DNA of 64,000 nt from Limnanthes douglasii subsp. nivea (GCA_036936605.1 JAUPFV010000002.1:199229273-199293272), one strand, 5' to 3'. Positions 35,081-47,679 are shown, numbered from the stretch's first letter. Notes: generated from the letters alone by a model not told the origin. Program-made: numbers and translations.

Positions 35081-36430
35081 ATGACATGTACCATACCACA
35101 TCTACCTCAACTATGTAACAATCTCACCATAAATACGTCCCAACACACAATCACTGTAGAAAGAGCCAACATAATATGTATGTCTAAGCATACAAGGTTC
35201 ATTCGAATGTCCCTGAAAGAACCTAATGACTCGTCGAATCAATACCACAATCAATACCATAGGTGTATTCCATGCCATTCCCTAATCAAGGCGGTGTAAT
35301 ACCTTCAGTAAACAAAGAGCAGGAACCAATGCATCAACATGCATATCCATTTCTCCTACAAACAAATAACAATCAAGTTAATGTTACTTTGGACAATGAT
35401 GAGGACTTGCAAGACTCAAGCTCCCATCTTCGCCCCCCACATGATATAAGAAAGTCTGCCACCAAACTTCTTCTATCATAAGATGGATAAATACCATAGC
35501 AATAAATATTCAAAGTATCACTTCAATTAGTACATAAGCAATATGATGCAATACATGAAAAATGATGATATGTGTCAAACCTTCTCTATGAATTTCTGGG
35601 GCTTTGTTTTGACATGGTTCAACAACTTGTCTTTTCACCCTTGCCCCATAGAATGTATCAAAACCTTCAAAACGCTGATAAAAATACGTTGAAAACCCTT
35701 AATTGGTTCCAAAGTGATGAAAAAGGGATGATTACTAAATTATAAACTACAAATAGTGACCAAATGCTACATTAAGTGAAAATGTTCAAAGGTTCATGGA
35801 TACAAAAGATAAGTTAAAATATTTTCATGATTAGGTGGTGATTCTAGCATACCGTAAATGGATATTGTCTGACCCTCTATTTGATCCCATCATCAAGAAT
35901 AAGGCACTAAAATTTGGTGACTTGCTGAAGTAGGTAGAGCTTCATATTAAGATCGATGAGCTCTTAATAGTATGGATTTCTGGAGATATTACAATCATAA
36001 GTACGTACTCATCGCACCATCCTCTATAAAAAAACAATCAATTAATTTTGGTCAATGTAAACTCCAAAACATATCTGGAGGCCTCTTAAAATAATGCAAA
36101 AGTCTCGGCAAGATGACAGATTAATACAAATGACCGAGAGAGTTCCCTGAATAATTACAACAACAATACAAGACGACCAAATGTACGGCTAGGGGAACTT
36201 TTACTAAAATAATTGAGAACCTTAGAGTTATCTACAAACACACAAAATATATACTCGTTTATCGAAGATGGGACAAGTTGAAGGATTCAAATGAGCACAT
36301 AGATAAACATAAGTACAATAAGTTTCACAGATATATTTGACATTATACTAGTAATTATTGGGTATTGCGAGATCAAGTCTATAACATGATTGACAAGGGA
36401 AACCTATTTGAGTTTGTCAAAAAGAAAAAA
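35081..36430 (+). pseudogene. T4 gag
   Basis: Pieces in different frames: MTCTIPHLPQLCNN from 35081, QDSSSHLRPP (about 35405-35440), the gag core MQYMKNDDMCQTFSMNF...WFNNLSFHPCPIECIKTF (about 35550-35670), DPLFDPIIKNKALKFGD (about 35875-35930) and the C-terminal helix NMIDKGNLFEFVKKKK (about 36380-36430). The order matches T1 gag. Many stops. Confidence 0.78.
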
Positions 36431-36699
36431 CAAATAACTAGAGACATCATTCGATTGGCCAACATCCTCCTCCAAGATATAAGAGGCAAGTTATAGCAAC
36501 ATCCTCCGAACCAAGAGCCTTGGAGAATAATGAAACTTTCAAAGTCAAGAAGGAATATTATCTTGATCTTGATTCCAATTGATAGAACATTGGATTCGTC
36601 CTTGATAATTATACTTTATCGGGCATTAATAAAAACTCAAGGAATATACATGTGGATGATGTCAAGGTTCAACATCAAGGCCACACTTCCCTAGATATT

Positions 36700-37180
36700 T
36701 ACTAAAATCTATATCCAGTTCTGGGATTCTCGATGATGATTTACATGGACTTGTAACACCTTATAACAACATCATTTTTATAACAGTAGACCCGATAATA
36801 ATAATACTTAAAAAAGTTATGATCGACACCGATATCTCTGTAAACATCCTCTACAAAAGCACACATGATAGAATAAAATGTGCCTCAATCTTGATTCTTT
36901 CTCAAAGAATCTTGAATAGTTACCGATGCGAACGTCATATCTTGGAAGAACTCGTATTAGATATCACCATTTGAAAAATAGAAATTTAGGACAATTAAAT
37001 ATTTAGTCATGATAGTGGAAGCTCGCTCCTCATACAACATAATTTTAGGAAAATCATGGCATGATAAAATACATAATGTAGTCTCTACATTCCCTAATAC
37101 CTTCAATACTTGGTCAACGGTAATGCAAATGTAATCAGAGAGAGACAAAATACGTTTTGGGAATGCTACACATCTTCCTT
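36700..37180 (+). pseudogene. T4 protease relic
   Basis: VMIDTDISVNILYKSTHDRIK aligns with the protease active-site region of T1 and T2, with DTG changed to DTD. The following segment has several stops. It would be inactive. Confidence 0.75.
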
Positions 37181-37499
37181 CGTCCATAAAAAATAAAAAA
37201 ATAGAAAGAGAGCTGGTTGTTCATACGGGATGGATGATCCATGAGAGGCTACGCACCTTATAAATTTGTGAGAAAAAGTAAAAAGCATTTACATAGAATG
37301 ACATAAACTGTTATGGACTGACTGCAACGTATCAATCGAATTAAAGTACAAGCTACTTGAATTTTAGTATATAATTTATACTTTTTTTCCTAAAATTCCC
37401 AAGAGGTCACCGGGGTCCTACCTGAGGTCTTATGCCATAAATTATTTATCAACAATAATTTTCGGCTAAAAACAAAAGAGATAGTTTTATTCTAAATAG

Positions 37500-38425
37500 A
37501 AAAAGGAAACTATCTTGAATATGTGAAAAAAATACATGTCTTGGGTCATATTCGGGTCTCGCACTATCCAATCTGGAAAACCAATCGAGTACTAGTGAAA
37601 AAGAAGAATGTTATAGGGAAAATGTGTGCCAACTCTACCGATTTTAACAAAGTTTATCCATAATACCCTTTCCCTTCGCTACGAGTCGATCAACTCGTAG
37701 ATGCAACTTACATAAACTAGATGTAGTCGTTCATTGACGTCTAATCTAGATACAATCATTTACAAATGCACGAAGACGGTCAAGAAAAGACAACCTTCAT
37801 CACAAAAAAGACCACTAAAAGTTGAAGATTGTCGGGCTGAAGAACACATGATCCAGATATCAAAGCCTTACCAATAAGGTCTTTGCCACACAATTGGTCC
37901 AGAAATTACAAGTATTTATTGACGATATGTAGGTCACTAACATTCAAGAATATTATCACTTTTCTGAGTCGGGTGAAACCTTCAGAAACTCCAAGCAAGT
38001 CAATCTCAAGCTCAACCTAAAAATGTACTTTTGATGTTCAATCATAGAAATTTTTATGGTTCATGGTGAGCGAGAAAGAAATTCAAATAGATCTTACACA
38101 ACTATCCAATATAGTCATTATCGAGCCCCCATATAAATTGAAAAGAATACCAAATACCAATACGAAGATTATAAACCTTGAACCAATTCATTTCCAGATC
38201 CTCTAACAAATGTCCACGATATTTTCAAATTCTGATGGGCGCATGCAAATTCTACTACACCTCAAATTGGGATGATTATTTTCACAACATCAAGAATTTC
38301 ATCACGTCACCATAAGTACTAATCAAACTCAGAATAAGGAGTCAGTATATCTATACCTTGTATTCTCTGACTACGTACTAAGTCAAGTATTGATTCGAGA
38401 CGAAGGAAAATAGTAAAAAATGATA
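37500..38425 (+). pseudogene. T4 reverse transcriptase / first RNase H relic
   Basis: Recognisable pieces include GHIRVSHYPIWKTNRVLVKK (about 37540-37600), KMCANSTDFNKVYP, LRVDQLVDAT, EKTTFITKK and KCTFDV, in the order of the T1 RT. The YIDD box is not readable. It is much more decayed than the RNase H and integrase that follow. Confidence 0.78.
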
Positions 38426-38429
38426 TAGT

Positions 38430-38877
38430 ATGTGAGTAAATCCTTACTTCTCCTTATGGTGATAGTATGTATCAAGCTATATGTTTTGGTTTCATAACCT
38501 CCAACAACGAATCTGAATATGAAACAACTATAGTTGGTCTCAGACTAGCCCTTATATGTGGGATAAAAAGAGTCTGATTGATAAGTGACTCACAATTACT
38601 TATTCATCATGCTCAGGGGCAGTCAGAAGCAAAGAATGAACAATTGATTTAATATTTTCTCATATTGAGAGAAGTTGTTGCAAGCTTCAAAGATATCCAA
38701 TACGAACATGTCCCCAGATCGGAGAATACTGTGGCTGACTCTCTAGCTACCATAGCTTATTTTGAATCTTACCCATGGATTTTGATGGTAGAGAGTCCAT
38801 CAATAGATTCATGTCAAGAAAATGGGAAAGAGGATGAAGAAAGTATGATTATATTTGTCCTTCAACCCAAAGACTGA
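38430..38877 (+). pseudogene. T4 second RNase H
   Basis: SPYGDSMYQAICFGFITSNN, ESEYETTIVGLRLALICG, ISDSQLLIHHAQGQSEAKNEQ and RSENTVADSLATIAYFESYP follow the T1 second RNase H closely, including the Glu, Asp and terminal Asp positions. The N-terminal DGGS segment is missing. The open part (38665-38877) ends in TGA. Confidence 0.88.
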
Positions 38878-38904
38878 AGGTCTGATATTTTTCAATTTAT
38901 TTCC

Positions 38905-40128
38905 GATAGAATTTTACCTCCGCACAAATCCCTCACTAAGAAAATTAAATATAAGGCTCGTGGTTTCCTGGTATTAAGAGAATTTGTTTATAAGAAATTG
39001 TTTAGCAGATCCCTCTTGCCTTTCTTAGGATTTGAAGAATCCGAAAATTTTATATCCGAACTACATAATGGAGAAGGCTCTGCACATTGTGGCTATAAGG
39101 CCTTAACCAGAAGAGTCTTGTTAGCAGGGTATTACTAGACAACAATAAAGGCAGAGGCCAAAGATATGGTCAAGAGGTGTGATCCTTTCCCGAGATGTGG
39201 AGATGAAATCCATGTGCCAGAAGTTCCTATGGAGTCCATATCTGAACCGATACCTTTTGATAGGTGGAGTTTGGATTTGGTTAGACCTCTTCCCATGGAA
39301 TCTGGAGGATATCGAACGATAATAGTGACAATTGATTATTTCTCTAATTGGATAGAAGCAACTCCCTTAGTTGGAACTACTTCTAAGGCGGTTATAAAAT
39401 TCATTATATCCAATATATCTTGCAAATTTGCAGTTTCCTGAAAGATCACTACAGACAAAGGGCCAAAATTTGATAAAGGTCTAAAATTTGATAATAAAGA
39501 CATGGAGATGTTTTGCACCTCCATAAACATTCAACACTGTTTTTCTTCTCTTTTCCACCCTCAGGCCTATAGGCAAGTTGAAGTTTCTAATCAAACGATC
39601 TTGTCGGAATTAAAGAAGAATCTGGAGGGTGATGCAGGAAAATGGTCAACTTATTTGCAAGAGGTATTGTGGGCTTACCGAACTACTCCGTGGACTGCTA
39701 CACAAGAATCTAATTTTATCCTCGTTTATGGAATGTATGCAATCGCGCCCATAGAAGCTACTTTACCATCTTTCAGGATCCAAAACTATTCCGAACAGGA
39801 AAATGATATGGCAGTTAGGAATTAGTTGGATTTGATTGAAGATAAAAGATTCAAAGCATATTTAAGAACAACACACTATAAGGGTTTAATGAGAAGCGAT
39901 ATTGCATCCAAGGTTAAAATAAGATATTTTTAAGTGGGAGAAGAAGTCTTAAGAAAGGTCTTTTCGCACACTAAAGAAAAGTAGTTTGGAAAGCTAGCTC
40001 CGAACTATGAGGGTCCCTATGTGGTATGTGAAAAAGTCAAGCCAGGGACATATAAACTTCAAGACAAAGAGAGCCGAGTATTGAAGCACCCATATAACAT
40101 TGAACATCTCAAGTTATATTTAGAGTAA
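38905..40128 (+). pseudogene. T4 integrase
   Basis: The zinc region has ELHNGEGSAHCGYK with CDPFPRC. The core has SLDLVRPLPM, ITTDKGPKFD (the second catalytic Asp is kept, but N changes to K after it, and a short duplication of the FDKGLKFD type follows) and HPQAYRQVEV. The C-terminus has LAPNYEGPY, KPGTYKLQD and EHLKLYLE, stop 40126-40128. Stops include YY[stop]TT (about 39136) and one before KITTDK. Confidence 0.88.
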
Positions 40129-40175
40129 AACTCTTTTGTAAATATTTACCTTCTCATATCTTAGTGTAAATATTA

Positions 40176-40199
40176 GGGGGAGGTTTTAATGAGGTATCC
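40176..40199 (+). other. Partial conserved noncoding block (T4 copy)
   Basis: GGGGGAGGTTTTAATGAGG continuing to TATCC matches the second half of the T1/T2 block at 21 of 24 positions and sits 48 nt after the integrase stop. The first half of the block is not recognisable here. Confidence 0.65.
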
Positions 40200-41720
40200 G
40201 GGTTTTTCAATAATATCTTATGCCTTCTTCAAACTTCTTATGAGTAGTATGAGGAGAACTGATAAATTAAATACTTATTAAACACCCTAGGTCTCAAATG
40301 AAGTAACTTTGAGCTGACCGAACTTACTAAACACTTGATCGCATTTATTAAACACTCGTGATTGGAGTCATTCAACATTTATTAAACATTTATTAAACAA
40401 GTCGGAAATTTTAAAAACTACCTCTAACGTTGGCTATAAGAAGACAATGGAGTTCGTACAAAAGAAAGATTTGATATTTAACTTAATGGGAATAAGTCCG
40501 ACCCACAATACAGAAAATGTCTTGGACATCCAAGGACTTTGGTTCACAAAACAAGAATTCAAAAGCATAAAAAAAAATACCTTGGTCGTCCAAGGATTTT
40601 AGTTCTAAAACACAAAATAACATTATAACTTTAGGGATTTGTCCCTTCAGTTTTTTTTATCACCTTCACCTTTCTTGGGACTCTTGAGTTTAGCGCTTGA
40701 ACTTTCACCAGTACTTTCATCAGAATCTTCTTCACTCGAATAAACATTCTTATCACCATCCATCATGGTATGGAAAAGAATATCCTCGTATGGTACATAT
40801 TTCCATAAAGGACCAAGGGTCATCTTTGAAAAAGTTTCATTGAATAGAAAAATCATGTCCGATTTGACCCTCTTTGTCTCTTTTTTCCAGAGAAACCACC
40901 ACCCCAACAGCATACTTCTCTATGGCAACAACTATCTCTTGAGCCTTGCTATCCTTTAGAGATTTGTTTCATTCCTCTTTCCGGGGGAGAGATTTTTCTA
41001 TCTTTTCTTTCTCTTCGGTTAAAGTGGTAATTGTATTTGTGATGGTGGTGTGTTGCTCCTTCAAGTCTTTGATTTCGTTGGCAGAATTGGTTTCCAAGGT
41101 GGAATATTTGGTTTGAATCTCCTTTTCAGTGCTCTTAGACTAACGAAGTTCGGTTTCCAAACCCTCTTTATCTTTGTTTAAAGCCTCAATCGTGTTCAAA
41201 GCAGTGGTGAGATCGACATTCAGATTCTAATTTGAGGTGGTAAGAGTGTCAATGCTTGCAGTTTGTTCCCTGACTTGCCTCTCCAAGTCAACTATTGACC
41301 TAATAATTCCCAAAACTGCATGGCCCAAGGTGTTTTGTTAGGTTGAAACCTCGAAAGATTTGCTATTATAAATAACGTTATTGGGAAGAGTGGACTGAGG
41401 GAAGAATCTGAAGTCATCCTTGTCCAGCTCTCTAAACTTAAAGTTGTGAAACTCATCAAGAGTAACATCCGCCTCGATAGATGGCTAGTTGATCGTGTGG
41501 AGCTGATAAGTGCATTTCATATCACTTATTACGCTTCCATTATTCTTAAAATCATCACCGGCTCTCAAGTATTCGTTGAGTTTTAACATGTTTTTCCAGT
41601 ATTATTAAAGTCGCTTGTGCCGCGGGTAAATTGTGACAATATTAATAAATTTGGGTTGAAATTGAAGAAACTGGAAAATTAATGTATTTAGTAAAATTTT
41701 GGAACAGTTGAAAAGAAAAG

Positions 41721-41848
41721 AAAATATATTAATGCTAAAAATATATTATGACAAGTGATTTTCCAAAAAATATATATATTAATGCTAAAAATATATTATG
41801 ACAAGTGATTTTCCAAAAAAAATATATTAATGCTTGAAAAATATATTA
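41721..41848. repeat. 50-bp tandem repeat in solo LTR
   Basis: Units start at 41721 and 41771, with a partial third unit from about 41821. Each includes TTAATGCTAAAAATATATTA and ACAAGTGATTTTCC. Confidence 0.85.
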
Positions 41849-42115
41849 CTCCCTCCGTTCCATATTAATGGACGTTTAAGGTGGGAGCACGGATATTAAG
41901 GAAACTCATTATGAGTTCTCTTTCCTATAAAAATTAGAGCAGAAATAAATTTAATTGGTCAATAATAATAAAATGCTGCAGTTTGATAAAAAAGGCAATT
42001 GGTTTCATTGGCTATCAAATTGAATATTATTTAATATTATGGTAATTGTGAAACGACAACTAATATTGAATTAATTTAGTTTCTTAAAACGGCCTATAAT
42101 AAGGAACGGAGGGAG
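41849..42115. mobile_element. Stowaway-like MITE (267 bp) nested in the solo LTR
   Basis: The termini are CTCCCTCCGTTCC and GGAACGGAGGGAG, perfect inverted repeats, flanked by TA on both sides (41847-41848 and 42116-42117). These are the defining traits of Stowaway MITEs (Tc1/mariner-mobilised). No coding capacity. Confidence 0.93.
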
Positions 42116-42245
42116 TAATGTTGAAAAAAGGGAAAATATATTTTCTAAGATATTGTTTAAAATATTAAATTAAGAAGAAAATATTAAATCGAAGCATAAA
42201 AGGAAATTAATGCTGAATTAAGAAAAGAATATTAGATTAAACTAT

Positions 42246-42338
42246 TATTTTATTTAACATAAATATTTACGTTACATAATTTAATTGTTTATATTATTTT
42301 ATTTAACATAAATATTTACGTTACGTAATTTAATTGTT
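42246..42338. repeat. Short tandem duplication in solo LTR
   Basis: Two copies of a roughly 50-bp stretch begin with ATTTTATTTAACATAAATAT and contain TTTACGTTAC. Confidence 0.8.
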
Positions 42339-42720
42339 TTTAGGGTTTCGGCAGAATGGTTTCGGCAGAATGTCTATATAAAGAGACGTAAAGGAGAAAG
42401 AAGGGGAACCGTTTGGTTTCTTGTCTTTCGGCAAAATACAAATTAAAAAAAAGAATAGAAAAAAGAGAATAGAAAAAAGGAAGAAGAAAACGTCGAATTG
42501 TCTACTCATTATTACGACAGACTCAGAAAAGCAAAGCAATTGTTGATTAAAGCATATACAGTTGGTGTCACAAAAGACAAACCGTTTCTGTCGAAAAGCG
42601 AAGCAAAGGAACATGTCTGTTATAAAGTAAAGCAGAGAAAAGCAATTGACGGCGGCAAAAACAATTGACGGCGGCAAAAGTAATTGACGGCAAGCGAACT
42701 TTGAGTTTCTTTTTCGGTTT

Positions 42721-42840
42721 AATTTTTCTAAACTCTTTTTAGTTTATTTTTATTCTTATTTATATTCATCACGTTATGTTAATTTTTCTATACTCTTTTT
42801 AGTTTATTTTTATTTTTATTTATATTCATCAAACTATGTT
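42721..42840. repeat. 60-bp tandem duplication in solo LTR
   Basis: Two units (42721-42780, 42781-42840) each start AATTTTTCTA and end ATGTT, differing at a few positions. Confidence 0.93.
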
Positions 42841-45539
42841 AATTTTTAAGACCATGATGATTTGTTCGATTATGAACTAATCGTTGTCATGGAACCTTAG
42901 CGGATTTGTTTGAATAATATTTAGGGTTTATTGCTTAATTGATTTTTTTTAGGTATGTTTATCGGTTACCTAGTATGGTTGTGTTTTTTTGTTAGATGCG
43001 TCGCGAACATCTAGATTGTTTATCTTTAGAACTTGCCATGCTAGCATAGGTTCTTGAATAATTCATATTGTGATTGTTCATGATTCGTAATATGTCATTA
43101 ACCATATCATATTACCCTATGTAATCGAAATAGATAACTTGTGCTTAAAACCAATTGTACTTCAATTCATATAGACATATAGGATTGTCATGAATGCGGT
43201 GTCTGCTTAACTGCTATCTCTTTTGTGGTTGTTTAAGTGGTTTGGTTTACGTGTACTGAAAGGTAGCGTATTCTGATTTTGAGTTATCTGATTAGTAATC
43301 ATAGTATCTTACATATTGATTAAGTATATTAATACTCTAAGTAAAATAAACAATGAAGTTAGGGTTCCATGTTTTCTATCGCATAAGTTAATCTTGTTAG
43401 TTAATTTGCTTAGTTATATTCATTCACTCATACTTTATTATTTGTTCCAGCAGTAGTCTAATAATCATACATTGTTGCATAAGTAAATCTTTGTCTTATA
43501 CACCTAGTCTTCGTGGGAACGATCTTTCTTACTTATTACTTGCTACGATTTGACCGCGTATACTTGCGTGAGAAAAGGACTAACAGGAGCCTTGATGAAA
43601 GAGGATCAACAGGTGCCTCTACTTGTGGATGGGAATCCTGTGGCAATGTAGGATTATCAACCAAAAGCCGGAGAACAACCTCTGACCCCAGGTTTCTCGT
43701 ATATTTCTTCTTTGCTTTTCGGTCATTACCTTTTTTGGCCTTTTATGACCCCTCTTATTGACTTGAAGGGATTGATCTGCTTCCCCAGCTTCCCTAACTA
43801 TTGCATCCACAACCTCCAATAAAACAGAATTTATCCCTTCAGGATCCTCCGAACTGGCTGCTTTGGGGTTCTGGGGAGGTGGGTCGGTTCCAGTCTTTTT
43901 CTTCTTTTTCTTCATTTTGTCCAGATGACTAGGAGCTTTACTCCGAGGTGGTAAGTACAACTTGCCATATTTTGCCTTTTTCCTCCTCAATATCACATAT
44001 GTTGGAGGAGGAGTAGTCAGTTGTTCCTAAGTCAGTTCTCTGCTTCCGGTGGAGTTCCAAAGATGGGGTCTCAACATTTTTCCCGAAGTGAAACAGTTGT
44101 CGAAACCAAGCCCCCATGTTTTCTAATGCCCATTGGTTCAATTTGGCAAGGATAGCCTTTCCAACCTTTAAGTGCTCAGCAAACATATTTGAAAGCACTA
44201 CAGGATTAAACAATAATCAGTTCGGTGTATATGTTAGAAAGATAAACGTAACTAAAAGAATAAAAGAAATGTTACATGAGCTTCTCCAATACCTAGTCGA
44301 TAGACTCAAAAAAATTTGGTAGTTGATCTTTTTGTCGTTCTCCCAGGCTCCATTGATGAACAGAAATTGGGTCCTCCATGGTTTCTTAGCCTCTAGCAGG
44401 TCGTTCACCACCTTGTAATCATTCCCCATGTTGTAGTGATAGAAGGGGATCTGGTGGTTCTTGCATAAACTAGCAACAACAACAAATTGCTCCATAGGCA
44501 ATGGAATTTTAGATAGTCGAGAATCAATGATGTTGGCTAAAAGGGTGTACCACACATCAGACTCATTTGACTAGGGAAAAGCTTAATCAACTGGACGTAC
44601 CGAACTACTTCTGGGTTCAAGGGTAAACAAAGTCCCCAGTTTATAACTTTGGTGTCTACCACCAGTTCATTGACTTTGCAGCCTAGAGGAGTCTCCGGAG
44701 GGACTGGAATCCTAACTTTGATTGACTCAGGGAAGCCCCACCTTGCCTGTATTCAGTCTAGTTCAGCAGTATGTGTGTACACATAATTGATTTTTTGAAT
44801 GGCCAGCAAATATTCTGCGTTCGCCTTGCGAAGATTTAGCCCAACTTTTTCTTCTAAACACTCCGGGAGTGTTTTAGTATCAAGCATCCCTTCCTTTTCT
44901 ATTTTGGACCGAACTGGTGTGGGATTCTCAGTTTGTCCGGACGTTTCCAGTGAGGTATCCTCCTCACTATCATCCATGGCTGCCTCCATAATAGTTGATT
45001 GTTGATTTGTTGGCTTAGCATGAGTGACCTCTTTTTCGACTTGTGTAGCCTCATCAAGAATGGACATGTTGTCCGGATTAAATGGGGATTGGGCAGTAGG
45101 TTTTAAGGCATCCAAACTGATATTTTTTTTATGAGGAGGGATTGCTTTTAGATTTAGAAATTCGATTAACTCTTCAGGGCGTGATTTCTTCTGTGTCTGA
45201 TCTCATGGTTATGAAAGATGATGGTGTCCTAATAGTGGAAATAGTTTTTCTCTTAGGAGAAAAATCTACAGACATTTGAATTGAGGGTTCAAATTCTATG
45301 GTAGACAATGTAGGAATGAAGGAGGTTTTTTGTGATATCGATGTTCGAGAGGATGATGTGCTCTTATCAGGTTCTGGAACCACTGGGCTGACTACTCCAC
45401 CAGAAGAAATGGGGAGTCCCGATGCGATTCTTGTCTCGTTTCTTGCTTCTTTTCTTTCTCTCTCTAGGTCTAATAGATTCAACCAACCTCCTTTAATAAA
45501 ATCTGTTCTAGCAGTGAACATATAATCTCTCAAAGGAGG

Positions 45540-46129
45540 GAAATAAAAATCTTAACCTTTCTCTCTCTAGAAATTATTTATGGTTATGAAAAAGTAAACA
45601 ATGAAACAAGTTGAAATAGAGTTAAAACCACTTGAGTGTTTCTTATGGGGAATATAAAGCGGTTCGGAAAATGATTAAGGGCTATTAAACCTACCCTAAT
45701 CACTTTTCGAAAATAGGTACAACTCCAAAAAAACAACTGAGAGGTTCAATCGCAACATGACACGTGTCAACTTTCAATTTTTGGACCGTTACTTTCTCAT
45801 TTACAAAAACAAACCCCTTCGGATCTGCTCCATGTTCTGCCAATAAATAAATTATCTCTTCCAAAACATTATTTGAAAGACCTAAAGGGGCTACTGATAG
45901 GATCATGACTTTTTGGAAGAACAATCTTGTGAAAATCCGGAGGGGCAGTTTGGGTAATAAAATGTAAACTAAAAATAAACCGAACAGATGATACATGAGG
46001 AAAATAATGAGTCTAGTTGTAACGTTGATATTTTCTATCCAAATATGAGGAACCACTAATAGATCATCTAGATATAGTCATGGAAGTACATTTCGTTGTT
46101 TCTTTTATAAGTCAGTTAAATTATCATGT
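45540..46129. other. T4 right-end sequence, unassigned
   Basis: This is sequence upstream of the aORF start. It probably holds the aORF promoter and part of the T4 3' end. A purine run (GGAGGGGCAG, about 45940) could be a polypurine tract, but no TG...CA LTR could be set. Confidence 0.4.
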
Positions 46130-46889
46130 GATTCATGCGTGAATGATTGTACAAAAGTGCACCCAGGGAGCGTGATATTGTGTCAAATTGCTCGCTCACA
46201 GCACATAATTTTACATCAAACTGCGTGCATTGTTCTTGCATGATTTGACATAATATCGCGTAATGTGATACACGATTTTGCATAAAATTTCACAATGTAC
46301 ACATGATTTTACACAATTATGCGCAATTATATGCATAATCCACATTAGGCTTGAATTTAATTAATCGAATTTTTATGTATGTTACTTTTATGTATGTTGT
46401 AGGATCTACATTAACCAACATGTATGATGGCCAATTACATAGATATATTTACCACCCAAATTTATTGCACTAAATACAATTTATGATGGTCGATTACATA
46501 GATATTTTTGTATACGCTAAAAAGGTGATGACCCAAGTAAAGTTGACGGAAACTTTTATGTATTTTTATGACGTCGAAGCCCGATTGTAAACGGTTTTAA
46601 AATATAAAAAAAACTCTCGCAACACTAAACGAAGCTCTCATTTTCTGGCTAAAAGCTAAATATTATGTCATGAATCAATAGATAACGATATATGGGAAAA
46701 ATTTCTTTATATTTTCACGAACGAGCATAAACAATTAGGCAACCAAACTAGCAATTGATAAGTGATATTTTCATTTATAAACTTAAAATTTATAAATTCA
46801 ATGTTATAATATGAATTTATTTATTTATATATTTTAGGGCAGAGAGTTCTCACTCAAACCTAAAACGCTATATTGATACAAGTCTATGC

Positions 46890-47640
46890 ATTTTTGAACA
46901 ATTTTATACGTCCATTCATAAATTTCTTGATGCTCAACACTCAGGCATTTTCGAATCATTCAAAATAAGTAACTATTCATCTAAAATTGTTGTATAGAAT
47001 TCATATTTATAAATAGTTAAAAAGGTAATTTATCTTCTACAACCTTAAACATTGCCAACAAGAGTTATGAGCATGTTAGACAAATAGGTGTAGATCAGGT
47101 AGCTTGTGGTTGTATTGTTAGAAAAAACACACGGTTTCCATGTGCATGTGAGCTAGCTATAACCAAGCGAGAATGTATGCCCTTTCTTATAAAAGAATGT
47201 GATGTGCATTGGATTATTTTAAAGATCGTACCTAGAGATAAAATGGGTACGAAATATGACCTAACTCAAAAAATCAGCATAATAAATAGTTATATATGTG
47301 GTTACAACCCAAATATACAAGATCATATCATACATAGTAATACAAATCCTCAAACCCGAAACAAGTCACATATTATATCCTAAGAAACCGGTTATTACTA
47401 AAGGTATAAAAAAGATGGTCTTGACAAATCGACTAAACGAGACTCATTTATATTCAAACATGCCTCTAGTAAAGTTTTTAACACTAGCACGCCTGATACA
47501 ATAGCTAACACAACTACCTCAAAATTAATTTCATTCTTAGAATCGAAAGTTAAAGCTCCCTCGAAGAAGAAAAAGAGTTTCTCGAGCAAAGAAATCTAGT
47601 AAGACCAACGATCCTATTGGTTACAAGGGATGCTTTCATA
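46890..47640 (+). pseudogene. MULE 1 transposase C-terminal remnant
   Basis: The broken plus-strand frame reads FYTSIHKFLDAQHSGIFESF; then VDQVACGCIVRKNTRFPCAC (about 47088-47150), a SWIM-type zinc motif; then the open piece 47177-47383 (MPFLIKECDVHWIILK) and a Lys/Ser-rich tail (KKKKSFSSKE, about 47565). The catalytic core of the transposase is missing. Homologous pieces occur in MULE 2. Confidence 0.82.
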
Positions 47641-47679
47641 ATTATTAACTTTATAATATTACTAGCATGGTAGACGTTG

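Larger units (their letters stand above)
27252..36035. repeat. Large direct tandem duplication, copy B (about 8.8 kb)
   Basis: It starts TTGACATTTCAACATCTGC immediately after copy A and ends in the gypsy gag near CAATCAATTAATTTT, after which T4 continues alone. It contains about 360 bp (34845-35205) that copy A lacks. Because its right edge runs on into T4, the duplicated segment was copied from a site that already held copia and T4. Confidence 0.93.
41504..43585. mobile_element. Solo LTR (2,082 bp) inserted in T4 aORF
   Basis: It starts TGATAAGTGC and ends GGACTAACA, flanked by perfect 5-bp duplications GGAGC (41499-41503 and 43586-43590). Both flanks are aORF sequence. A TATATAAAG box lies near 42375 on the plus strand. 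No internal retroviral domain is present, so LTR-LTR recombination has removed the body. The long LTR fits a large-LTR gypsy family; the family is not identified. Confidence 0.92.
40640..45533 (-). pseudogene. Antisense ORF (aORF) of T4, split by solo LTR
   Basis: Read on the minus strand from 45533: MRDYMFTARTDFIKGG; a Ser/Thr/acidic region; LPMEQFVVVASLCKNHQIPF and GAWENDKKI (about 44480-44330); a probable intron (GTATTGG donor near 44302, TGTAG acceptor near 44205); LSNMFAEHLKVGKAILAKLN; and KKKKKKTGTDPPP (about 43905). The solo LTR (41504-43585) then interrupts it. After it come DEFHNFKFRELDKDDF (about 41450), a coiled coil (about 41300-40990) and the C-terminal KMTLGPLWKYVPYED block with an acidic tail ending near 40647. 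This is the same layout as the T1 aORF. Several frameshifts and stops. Confidence 0.82.
35081..45960 (+). mobile_element. Decayed Tat-lineage gypsy element T4
   Basis: The plus-strand order is gag, protease, RT, second RNase H and integrase, then the conserved noncoding block and a minus-strand aORF. The aORF is interrupted by a solo LTR (41504-43585). The frames are heavily broken. The element's own LTRs could not be placed; the right limit given is only the end of the sequence upstream of the aORF. The gag part lies inside duplication copy B. Confidence 0.83.

Noticed and set aside
35081..35481. Two overlapping open frames as a small host gene
   Set aside because: They match the equivalent position in duplication copy A and run on into gypsy gag motifs, so they are T4 gag pieces.
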